From Anomaloglossus baeobatrachus (lineage: Eukaryota; Chordata; Amphibia; Anura; Aromobatidae): a DNA stretch of 64,000 nucleotides. Shown here piece by piece: positions 1 to 11,183 of this stretch. Within the stretch, counting starts at the first letter, position 1; every line of letters begins with the position of its first letter. Location of the stretch: positions 137,060,132 through 137,124,131 of the forward strand of contig NC_134364.1 of assembly GCF_048569485.1 (NCBI RefSeq). The letters run 5' to 3'. Under the pieces are notes generated by a model that saw nothing but the letters and a program-made list of their open reading frames with translations, did no database searches and had not been told where the DNA came from. The translations under genes and the position numbers were made by a program.

Positions 1-3000
1 TCTGATGTGTGTTCTCTATGATTCAGGGTCCGGCCCCCAGGTGGCGTTCTCCCCCAGCAGTGATGCATGGTTCTGATGTGTGACCTCTGATTCAGGGTCC
101 GGCCTCCAGGTGGCGCTCTCCCCCAGCAGTGATGCATGGTCCTGATGTGTGACCTCTGTGATTCAGGGTCCGGCCTATAGGTGGCGCTCTCCCCCAGCAG
201 TGATGCATGGTTCTGATGTGTGATCTCTGTGATTCAGGGTCTGGCCCCCAGGTGGCACTCTCCCCCAGCAGAGATGCATGGTTCTGATGTATGACCTCTG
301 TGATTCAGGGTCCGGCCTCCAGGTGGCGCTCTCCCCCAGCAGTGATGCATGGTTCTGATGTGTGATCTCTGTGATTCAGGGTCTGGCCCCCAGGTGGCAC
401 TCTCCCCCAGCAGAGATGCATGGTTCTGATGTATGACCTCTGTGATTCAGGGTCCGGCCTTCAGGTGGCGCTCTCCCTCAGCAGTGATGCATGGTTCTGA
501 TGTGTGACCTGTGTGATTCAGGGTCCGGCCCCCAGGTGGCGCTCACCCCCAGCAGTGATGCATGGTCCTGATGTGTGACCTCTGTGATTCAGGGTCCGGC
601 CCCCAGGTGGCGCTCTCCCCCAGCAGTGCTGCATGGTCCTGATGTGTGACCTCTGTGATTCAGGGTCCGGCCTCCAGGTGGCGCTGTCCCCTAGCAGTGA
701 TGCATGGTTCTGATGTGTGACTTCTGTGATTCAGGGTCCGGCCCCCAGGTGGCACTCTCCCCCAGCAGTGATGCATGGTTCTGATGTGTGACCTCTGTGA
801 GTCAGGGTCCGGCTCCCAGGTGGCGTTCTCCCCCAGCAGTGATGCATGGTTCTGATGTGTGACCTCTGTGATTCAGGGTACAGCCCCCAGGTGGCGTTCT
901 CCCCCAGCAGTGATGCATGGTCCTGATGTGTGACCTCTGTGATTCAGGGTCCGGCCCCCAGATGGCGCTCTCCCCCAGCAGTGATGCATGGTCCTGATGT
1001 GTGACCTCCTGTGTTTCAGGGTCCGGCCTCCAGGTGGCGCTCTCTCCCAGCAGTGATGCATGGTCCTGATGTGTGACCTCTATGATTCAGGGTCCGGCCT
1101 CCAGGTGGCACTCCCCCCAGCAGTGATGCATGGTCCTGATGTGTGACCTCTGTGATTTAGGGTCTGGCCTCCAGGTGGCGCTCTCCCCCAGCTGTGATGC
1201 ATGGTCCTGTTGTGTGACCTCTGTGATTCAGGGTCCGGCCTCCAGGTGGCGCCCTCCCCCAGCAGTGATGCATGGTCCTGATGTGTGACCTCTGTGATTC
1301 AGGGTCCAGCCCCCAGGTGGCGCTCTCCCCCAGCAGTGATGCATGGTTCTGATGTGTGACCTCTGTGATTCAGGGTCTGGCCTCCAGGTGGCGCTCTCCC
1401 CCAGCAGTGTTGCATAGTTCTGATGTGTGATCTCTGTGATTCAGGGTCTGGGCCCCAGGTGGCGCTTTCCCCGAGCAGTGATGCATGGTTCTGATATGTG
1501 ACCTCTGTGATTCATGGTCTGGCCTCCAGGTGGCGCTCTCCCCCAGCAGTGATGCATGGTCCTTATATGTGTCCTCTGTGATTCAGGGTCCGGACTCCAG
1601 GTGGCACTCTCCCCCAGCAGTGATGCATGGTCCTTATATGTGACCTCTGTGATTCAGGGTCCGGCCCCCAGGTGGCGCTCTCTCCCAGCAGTGATGCATG
1701 GTTCTGATGTGTGACCTTTGTGATTCAGGGTACGGCCTCCAGGTGGCGCTCTCCCTCAGCAGTGATGCATGGTTCTGATGTGTGACCTCTGTGATTCAGG
1801 GTCCGGCCTCCAGGTGGCGCTCTCCCCCAGCAGTGATGCATGGTCCTGATGTGTGACCTCTGTGATTCAGGGTTCGGCCCCCAGGTGGCGCTCTCCCCCA
1901 GCAGTGATGTATGGTCCTGATGTGTGGCCTCTGTGATTTAGGGTCTGGCCTCCAGGTGGCGCTCTCCCCCAGCTGTGATGCATGGTCCTGTTGTGTGACC
2001 TCTGTGATTCAGGGTCCGGCCTCCAGGTGGCGCCCTCCCCCAGCAGTGATGCATGGTCCTGATGTGTGACCTCTGTGATTCAGGGTCCGGCCCCCAGGTG
2101 GCGCTCTCCCCCAGCAGTGATGCATGGTTCTGATGTGTGACCTCTGTGATTCAGGGTCCGGCCTCCAGGTGGCGCTCTCCCCCAGCAGTGATGCATGGTT
2201 CTGATGTGTGACCTCTGTGATTCAGGGTACGGCCTCCAGGTGGCGCTCTCCCTCAGCAGTGATGCATGGTTCTGATGTGTGACCTCTGTGATTCAGGGTC
2301 CGGCCTCCAGGTGGCGCTCTCCCCCAGCAGTGATGCATGGTCCTGATGTGTGACCTCTGTGATTCAGGGTTCGGCCCCCAGGTGGCGCTCTCCCCCAGCA
2401 GTGATGTATGGTCCTGATGTGTGACCTCTGTGATTCAGGGTCCGGCCTCCAGGTGGCGCTCTCCCCCAGCAGTGATGCATGGTTCTGATGTGTGACCTCT
2501 GTGATTCAGGGTCCGGCCCCCAGGTGGCGCTCTCCCCCAGCAGTGATGCATGGTCCTGATGTGTGACCTCTGTGACTCAGGGTCCGGCCCCCAGGTGGCG
2601 CTCTCCCCTAGCAGTGATGTATGGTTCTGATGTGTGACCTCTGTGATTCAGGGTCCGGCCTCCAGGTGGCGCTCTCCCCCAGCAGTGATGCATGGTTCTG
2701 ATGTGTGACCTCTGTGATTCAGGGTCCGTCCACCAGGTGGCGCTCTCCCCCAGCAGTGATGCATGGTCCTGATGTGTGACCTCTGTGATTCAGGGTCTGG
2801 CCTCCAGGTGGCGGTCTCCCCCAGCAGTGATGCATGGTCCTGATGTGTGACCTCTGTGATTCAGGGTCCGGCCTCCAGGTGGCGCTCTCCCCCAGCAGTG
2901 ATGTATGGTCCTGATGTGTGACCTCTCTGATTCAGGGTCCGGCCTCCAGGTGGCGCTCTCCCCCAGCAGTGATGTATGGTCCTGATGTGTGACCTCTGTG

Positions 3001-6000
3001 ATTCAGGGTCCGGCCTTCAGCTGGCGTTCTCCCCCCAGCAGTGATGCATGGTTCTGATGTGTGTTCTCTATGATTCAGGGTCCGGCCCCCAGGTGGCGTT
3101 CTCCCCCAGCAGTGATGCATGGTTCTGATGTGTGACCTCTGATTCAGGGTCCGGCCTCCAGGTGGCGCTCTCCCCCAGCAGTGATGCATGGTTCTGATGT
3201 GTGACCTCTGATTCAGGGTCCGGCCTCCAGGTGGCGCTCTCCCCCAGCAGTGATGCATGGTCCTGATGTGTGACCTCTGTGACTCAGGGTCCGGCCCCCA
3301 GGTGGCGCTCTCCCCTTGCAGTGATGTATGGTTCTGATGTGTGACCTCTGTGATTCAGGGTCCGGCCTCCAGGTGGCGCTCTCCCCCAGCAGTGATGCAT
3401 GGTTCTGATGTGTGACCTCTGTGATTCAGGGTCCGGCCCCCAGGTGGCGCTCTCCCCCAGCAGTGATGCATGGTCCTGATGTGTGACCTCTGTGACTCAG
3501 GGTCCGGCCCCCAGGTGGCGCTCTCCCCCAGCAGTGATGCATGGTCCTGATGTGTGACCTCTGTGATTCAGGGTCCGGCCTCCAGGTGGCGCTCTCCCCC
3601 AGCAGTGATGTATGGTCCTGATGTGTGACCTCTCTGATTCAGGGTCCGGCCTCCAGGTGGCGCTCTCCCCCAGCAGTGATGTATGGTCCTGATGTGTGAC
3701 CTCTGTGATTCAGGGTCCGGCCTTCAGCTGGCGTTCTCCCCCCAGCAGTGATGCATGGTTCTGATGTGTGTTCTCTATGATTCAGGGTCCGGCCCCCAGG
3801 TGGCGTTCTCCCCCAGCAGTGATGCATGGTTCTGATGTGTGACCTCTGATTCAGGGTCCGGCCTCCAGGTGGCGCTCTCCCCCAGCAGTGATGCATGGTC
3901 CTGATGTGTGACCTCTGTGATTCAGGGTCCGGCCTATAGGTGGCGCTCTCCCCCAGCAGTGATGCATGGTTCTGATGTGTGATCTCTGTGATTCAGGGTC
4001 TGGCCCCCAGGTGGCACTCTCCCCCAGCAGAGATGCATGGTTCTGATGTATGACCTCTGTGATTCAGGGTCCGGCCTCCAGGTGGCGCTCTCCCCCAGCA
4101 GTGATGCATGGTCCTGATGTGTGACCTCTGTGATTCAGGGTCCGGCCTCCAGGTGGCGCTCTCCCCCAGCAGTGATGCATGGTCCTGATGTGTGACCTCT
4201 GTGATTCAGGGTCCGGCCTCCAGGTGGCACTCTCCCCCAGCAGTAATACATGGTCCTGATGTGTGATCTCTGTGATTCTGGGTCTGGCCTCCAGGTGGCG
4301 CTCTCCCCCAGCAGTGATGTATGGTCCTGATGTGTGACCTCTGTGATTCAGGGTCCGGCCCCCAGGTGGCGCTCTCCCCCAGCAGTGATGTATGGTCCTG
4401 ATGTGTGACCTCTGTGATTCAGGGTCCGGCCTCCAGGTGGCGCTCTCCCCCAGCAGTGATGCATGGTTCTGATGTGTGACCTCTGTGATTCAGGGTCCGG
4501 CCTCCAGGTGGCGCTCTCCCCCAGCAGTGATGCATGGTTTTGATGTGTGACCTCTGTGATTCAGGGTCCGGCCTCCAGGTGGCGCTTTCCCCCGGCAGTG
4601 ATGCATGGTCCTGATGTGTGACCTCTGTGATTCAGGGTCCGGCCCCCAGGTGGCGCTCTCCCCCAGCAGTGATGCATGGTCCTGATGTGTGACCTCTGTG
4701 ATTCAGGGTCCGGCCTTCAGGTGGCGCTCTCCCTCAGCAGTGATGCATGGTTCTGATGTGTGACCTGTGTGATTCAGGGTCCGGCCCCCAGGTGGCGCTC
4801 TCCCCCAGCAGTGATGCATGGTCCTGATGTGTGACCTCTGTGATTCAGGGTCCGGCCCCCAGGTGGCGCTCTCCCCCAGCAGTGCTGCATGGTCCTGATG
4901 TGTGACCTCTGTGATTCAGGGTCCGGCCTCCAGGTGGCGCTGTCCCCTAGCAGTGAGGCATGGTTCTGATGTGTGACTTCTGTGATTCAGGGTCCGGCCC
5001 CCAGGTGGCACTCTCCCCCAGCAGTGATGCATGGTTCTGATGTGTGACCTCTGTGAGTCAGGGTCCGGCTCCCAGGTGGCGTTCTCCCCCAGCAGTGATG
5101 CATGGTTCTGATGTGTGACCTCTGTGATTCAGGGTACAGCCCCCAGGTGGCGTTCTCCCCCAGCAGTGATGCATGGTCCTGATGTGTGACCTCTGTGATT
5201 CAGGGTCCGGCCCCCAGATGGCGCTCTCCCCCAGCAGTGATGCATGGTCCTGATGTGTGACCTCCTGTGTTTCAGGGTCCGGCCTCCAGGTGGCGCTCTC
5301 TCCCAGCAGTGATGCATGGTCCTGATGTGTGACCTCTATGATTCAGGGTCCGGCCTCCAGGTGGCACTCCCCCCAGCAGTGATGCATGGTCCTGATGTGT
5401 GACCTCTGTGATTTAGGGTCTGGCCTCCAGGTGGCGCTCTCCCCCAGCTGTGATGCATGGTCCTGTTGTGTGACCTCTGTGATTCAGGGTCCGGCCTCCA
5501 GGTGGCGCCCTCCCCCAGCAGTGATGCATGGTCCTGATGTGTGACCTCTGTGATTCAGGGTCCAGCCCCCAGGTGGCGCTCTCCCCCAGCAGTGATGCAT
5601 GGTTCTGATGTGTGACCTCTGTGATTCAGGGTCTGGCCTCCAGGTGGCGCTCTCCCCCAGCAGTGTTGCATAGTTCTGATGTGTGATCTCTGTGATTCAG
5701 GGTCTGGGCCCCAGGTGGCGCTTTCCCCGAGCAGTGATGCATGGTTCTGATATGTGACCTCTGTGATTCATGGTCTGGCCTCCAGGTGGCGCTCTCCCCC
5801 AGCAGTGATGCATGGTCCTTATATGTGTCCTCTGTGATTCAGGGTCCGGCCCCCAGGTGGCGCTCTCTCCCAGCAGTGATGCATGGTTCTGATGTGTGAC
5901 CTCTGTGATTCAGGGTACGGCCTCCAGGTGGCGCTCTCCCTCAGCAGTGATGCATGGTTCTGATGTGTGACCTCTGTGATTCAGGGTCCGGCCTCCAGGT

Positions 6001-9000
6001 GGCGCTCTCCCCCAGCAGTGATGCATGGTCCTGATGTGTGACCTCTGTGATTCAGGGTTCGGCCCCCAGGTGGCGCTCTCCCCCAGCAGTGATGTATGGT
6101 CCTGATGTGTGGCCTCTGTGATTTAGGGTCTGGCCTCCAGGTGGCGCTCTCCCCCAGCTGTGATGCATGGTCCTGTTGTGTGACCTCTGTGATTCAGGGT
6201 CCGGCCTCCAGGTGGCGCCCTCCCCCAGCAGTGATGCATGGTCCTGATGTGTGACCTCTGTGATTCAGGGTCCGGCCCCCAGGTGGCGCTCTCCCCCAGC
6301 AGTGATGCATGGTTCTGATGTGTGACCTCTGTGATTCAGGGTCTGGCCTCCAGGTGGCGCTCTCCCCCAGCAGTGATGCATAGTTCTGATGTGTGATCTC
6401 TGTGATTCAGGGTCTGGGCCCCAGGTGGCGCTTTCCCCGAGCAGTGATGCATGGTTCTGATATGTGACCTCTGTGATTCATGGTCTGGCCTCCAGGTGGC
6501 GCTCTCCCCCAGCAGTGATGCATGGTCCTTATATGTGACCTCTGTGATTCAGGGTCCGGACTCCAGGTGGCACTCTCCCCCAGCAGTGATGCATGGTCCT
6601 TATATGTGACCTCTGTGATTCAGGGTCCGGCCCCCAGGTGGCGCTCTCTCCCAGCAGTGATGCATGGTTCTGATGTGTGACCTCTGTGATTCAGGGTCCG
6701 GCCTCCAGGTGGCGCTCTCCCCCAGCAGTGATGCATGGTTCTGATGTGTGACCTCTATGATTCAGGGTCCGGCCTCCAGGTGGCGCTCTCCCCCAGCAGT
6801 GATGCATGGTTCTGATGTGTGACCTCTGTGATTCAGGGTCCGGCCTCCAGGTGGCGCTCTCCCCCAGCAGTGATGTATGGTCCTGATGTGTGACCTCTGT
6901 GATTCAGGGTCCGGCCCCCAGGTGGCGCTCTCCCCCAGCAGTGATGCATGGTTTTGATGTGTGATCACTGTGATTCAGGGTCTGGCCTCCAGGTGGCGCT
7001 CTCTCCCAGCAGTGATGCATGGTCCTGATGTGTGACCTCTGTGATTCAGGGTCCGGCTTCCAGGTGGCGCTCTCCCCCAGCAGTGATGAATGGTCCTGAT
7101 GTGTGACCTCTGTGATTCAGGGTCCGGCCTCCAGGTGGCGCTCTCCCCTAGCAGTGATGCATGGTCCTGATGTGTGACTGTGATTCAGGGTCCGGCCTCC
7201 AGGTGGCGGTCTCCCCCAGCAGTGATATATGGTCCTGATGTGTGACCTCTGTGATTCAGGGTCTGGCCTGCAGGTGGCGCTCTTCCCCAGCAGTGATGCA
7301 TGGTCCTGATGTGTGACTTCTGTGATTCAGGGTCCGGCCTCCAGGTGGCGTGCTCCCCCAGCAGTGATGCATGGTTCTGATATGTGACCTCTGTGATTCA
7401 GGGTCCGGCCCCCAGGTGGCGCTCTCCCCCAGCACTGATGCATGGTCCTGATGTGTGACTTCTGTGACTCAGGGTCCGGCCTCCAGGTGGCGTGCTCCCC
7501 CAGCAGTGATGCATGGTTCTGATATGTGACCTCTGTAATTCAGGGTCCGGCCCCCAGGTGGCGCTCTCCCCCAGCAGTGATGCATGGTTCTGATGTGTGA
7601 CCTCTGTGATTCAGGGTCTGGCCTCCAGGTGGCGCTCTCCCCCAGCAGTGATGCATGGTTCTGATGTGTGGCCTCTGTGATTCAGGGTCCGTCCCCCAGG
7701 TGGCGCTCTCCCCCAGCAGTGATGTATGGTTCTGATGTGTGACCTCTGTGATTCAGGGTCCGGCCTCCAGGTGGCGTTCTCCCCCAGCAGTGATGCATGG
7801 TTCTGATGTGTGACCTCTGTGAGTCAGGGTCCGGCCCCCAGTTGGCGCTCTCCCCCAGCAGTGATGCATGGTTCTGATGTGTGACCTCTGTGAGTCAGGG
7901 TCCGGCCCCCAGGTGGCGCTCTCCCCCAGCAGTGATGCATGGTCCTGATGTGTGACGTCTGTGATTCAGGGTCCGGCCTCCAGGTGGCGCTCTCCCCCAG
8001 CAGTGATGCATGGTCCTGATGTGTGACCTCTGTGATTCAGGGTCTGGCCTCCAGGTGGGTCTCTCCCCCAGCAGTGATGCATGGTTCTTTTGTGTGTTCT
8101 CTATGATTCAGGGTCCGGCCCCCAGGTGGCGTTCTCCCCCAGCAGTGATGCATGGTTCTGATGTGTGACTTCTGTGATTCAGGGTCCGGCCTCCAGGTGG
8201 CGTACTCCCCCAGCAGTGATGCATGGTTCTGATGTGTGACCTCTGTGATTTCAGGGTCTGGCCTCCAGGTGGCGCTCTCCGCCAGCAGTGATGCATGGTC
8301 CTGATGTGTGACCTCTGTGATTCAGGGTCCGGCCTCCAGGTGGCGCTCTCCCCCAGCAGTGATGCATGGTTTTGATGTGTGACCTCTGTGATTCAGGGTC
8401 CGGCGTCCAAGTGGCGCTTTCCCCCAGCAGTGATGCATGGTTCTGATGTGTGACCTCTGTGATTCAGGGTCCAGCCCCCAGGTGGCGCTCTCCCCCAGCA
8501 GTGATGCATGGTCCTGATGTGTGACCTCTGTGATTCAGGGTCCGGCCCCAAGGTGGCGCTCTCCCCCAGCAGTGATGCATGGTTCTGATGTGTGACCTGT
8601 GATTCAGGGTCCGGCCTCCAGGTGGCGCTCTCCCCCAGCAGTGATGCATGGTTCTGATGTGTGACCTGTGATTCAGGGTCCGGCCCCCAGGTGGCGCTCT
8701 CCCCCAGCAGTGATGCATGGTCCTGGTGTGTGACCTCTGTGAGTCAGGGTCCGGCCCCCAGGTGGCGCTCTCCCCCAGCAGTGATGCATGGTTCTGATGT
8801 GTGATCTCTGTGATTCAGGGTCCGGCCCGCAGGTGGCGCTCTCCCCCAGCAGTGATGCATGGTCCTAATGTGTGACCTGTGATTCAGGGTCCGGCCTCCA
8901 GGTGGCACTCCCCCCAGCAGTGATGCATGGTTCTGATGTGTGACCTCTGTGAGTCAGGGCCCTGCCCCAGGTGGCGGTCTCCCCCAGCAGTGATGCATGG

Positions 9001-9830
9001 TCCTGATATGTGACCTCTGTGAGTCAGGGTCCGGCCCCCAGTTGGCGCTCTCCCCCAGCAGTGATGCATGGTCCTGATGTGTGACCTCTGTGAGTCAGGG
9101 TCCGGCCCCCAGGTGGCGCTCTCCCTCAGCAGTGATGCATGGTCCTGATGTGTGACGTCTGTGATTCAGGGTCCGGCCTCCAGGTGGCGCTCTCCCCCAG
9201 CAGTGATGCATGGTCCTGATGTGTGACCTCTGTGATTCAGGGTCCGGCCCCCAGTTGGCGCTCTCCCCCAGCAGTGATGCATGGTCCTGATGTGTGACCT
9301 CTGTGAGTCAGGGTCCGGCCCCCAGGTGGCGCTCTCCCTCAGCAGTGATGCATGGTCCTGATGTGTGACGTCTGTGATTCAGGGTCCGGCCTCCAGGTGG
9401 CGCTCTCCCCCAGCAGTGATGCATGGTCCTGATGTGTGACCTCTGTGATTCAGGGTCCGGCCTCCAGGTGGCGCTCTCCCCCAGCAGTGATGTATGGTTC
9501 TGATGTGAGACCTCTGTGATTTAGGGTCCGGCCTCCAGGTGGCGCTCTCCCCCAGCAGTGATGTATGGTTCTGATGTGAGACCTCTGTGATTTAGGGTCC
9601 GGCCTCCAGGTGGCGCTCTCCCCCAGCAGTGATGTATGGTTCTGATGTGTGACCTCTGTGATTCAGGGTCTGGCCTCCAGGTGGCGCTCTCCCCCAGCAG
9701 TGATGTATGGTTCTGATGTGAGACCTCTGTGATTTAGGGTCCGGCCTCCAGGTGGCGCTCTCCCCCAGCAGTGATGTATGGTTCTGATGTGAGACCTCTG
9801 TGATTCAGGGTCTGGCCTCCAGGTGGCGTT
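1..9830. repeat. 71-bp minisatellite array, about 138 copies, each with a CTCF-like core
   Basis: A near-continuous tandem array of a 71-bp unit (for example 2041 to 2112) runs from the window edge, so its left end is not seen, to about 9830. Units differ by point changes and occasional 2-4 bp indels. Most contain CCTCCAGGTGGCGC or CCCCCAGGTGGCGC, one mismatch from the vertebrate CTCF core CCASYAGRKGGCRS, always on the plus strand. The short minus-strand reading frames in it are repeat translations without a protein signature. The array lies about 1 kb beyond the mtx1 polyadenylation signal. Confidence 0.95.
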
Positions 9831-10309
9831 CCTCCTTTCGTGTTTGTTCAGTAAATATTTCTTGGCAGTACCTTACTAGACATGGCCGCCAGCGCTGACC
9901 ACACTCCATAGCCAGAGTCTTAGGGTGGAGTTCTTCTTGCTGGTACTGGCAGGGGGCGATTATTGCTCCATGATGACGTGAGCGGGGGGCTCCGGGCCTC
10001 AGTCACTATTACTCACAGCTTGGAAAGAGCTAGACGTGGACTTTGGCGAACGTGTCAGATTCCTCCGCTGAGCTCACAGGGATTTGTTAACTTGTAAACT
10101 CCAGAGCTGCAATCTGATCCCAGTAAATGCTGTACAGAATTCCTGTGCCCCCCAGCATTGCAGGACGCCTCTCCCACTCTGTACACTCCGGTTATTGGCC
10201 TCATTTCCATTCTTTCTGCTGTTTTTCTGTCACTGGTTTATTGCAATGTAAATGGCTGAACATAACGTGAATGCAAGCGTGGAGCAGTATCTGAAGTACT
10301 CAGCAGAGC
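9831..10309. other. flanking sequence, nothing recognised
   Basis: Non-tandem sequence between the 71-bp array and a C/T-rich repeat. I see no convincing reading frame, RNA gene or transposon end. It lies downstream of mtx1 and is probably intergenic. Confidence 0.5.
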
Positions 10310-10712
10310 CTCTCTGGCTGTTAGGCCCCGCTTCCCCCATTCCCTCTGGCTCTTGAGTCCTGCTTCCCCCCTCTCTTCTGGCTGTTAGGCTCAATTACCC
10401 CCTCACCCTCCCTCTGGTTCCTAGACTCTGTTTCCCCCCTACCCTGCCCTCTTGCTCATAGGCCTGACTTCCCCTCTCCTGACCTCTGGTTCGTAGGCCC
10501 CGCTTCCCTGTGGCTCTTAGGCCCATCCTTACCCCTTTCCTTCCTCCCTATGCCTCTTAAGCTCTATTGAATCCTTCTCCTCTGGCTCTTCTACCCCGCT
10601 TCCCCTCCCACCCCTGTGGCTGTTAGGCCCCACTTTCCTCTACCCCTCTGGCTCTTCTACCCCGCTTCCCTTCCCACCCCGCTGGCTGTTAGGCCCCACT
10701 TTCCCCTCCCCT
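10310..10712. repeat. degenerate C/T-rich tandem repeat downstream of mtx1
   Basis: Imperfect repeats of a phrase like CTCTGGCTCTTAGGCCCCGC, spaced about 40-60 bp apart, with variable C/T runs. Divergence between copies is high, so this is an older array than its neighbours. Confidence 0.7.
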
Positions 10713-10779
10713 GCAGCAGACATGCCATTCACAGACACTTATCAGACCCCAGTGTACTCCTGACATGACATAATCATTA

Positions 10780-10785
10780 TTTATT
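10780..10785 (-). terminator. mtx1: mtx1 polyadenylation signal AATAAA
   Basis: The minus strand reads AATAAA here, about 180 nt beyond the mtx1 stop codon at 10966-10968. Cleavage would fall at roughly 10755-10770, giving a 3' UTR of about 200 nt. Position and context fit; no other hexamer was seen closer to the stop. Confidence 0.7.
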
Positions 10786-10965
10786 ATAATACATCAGTAG
10801 TGGGGTGCGAGGTGACCCCACTTGCTGCACATGTACTGGCACGTATAGAATAGCCTGTGGACACCCATTTATCCCCTCGAGGCAGGTGTCCCCACTGTGG
10901 CCTTACATATCCTAACAGGATATAGGAAGGTAATGGAATGATATCCCGGCCGGCCCGCTTGTGCG

Positions 10966-11183
10966 TCACTCCTCTTCCTCCTCCTCCAGCGCTAACCCAC
11001 GCTTCACTGCTTTATCTCCCGACACCCGCTGGATGGAGACTATCCCGCTCAGCAGAGCGTAGCTAATCATGGCCAGCAGCCCCACCGCCACGGATAGGAG
11101 CTGGTTTCGCCTTTTGTGGGGCTCCTCCTCGTACTCGGGCGTCTCGCCTGGTGGAGTCTTAGGTGAGATACGAGGAAAGGTCT
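10966..11183 (-). CDS. mtx1: mtx1 exon 7 (C-terminus, tail anchor)
   Basis: 218 coding nt to stop TGA. It encodes a proline-rich linker ([20 protein letters not shown]), the basic KRRNQ, a ~23-residue hydrophobic helix ending in [11 protein letters not shown], and a final EEEEEE. The helix is the outer-membrane tail anchor typical of MTX1. Acceptor TTTGCAG; intron 6 is 80 bp. Confidence 0.96.

Noticed and set aside
1-9830. CRISPR-like array of regular repeats
   Set aside because: The whole 71-bp unit repeats; there are no unique spacers, no cas genes, and the context is a vertebrate genome.
9945-9965. Extra CTCF-like site (GGCAGGGGGCGA) outside the array
   Set aside because: Several core mismatches; too weak to list next to the array motifs.
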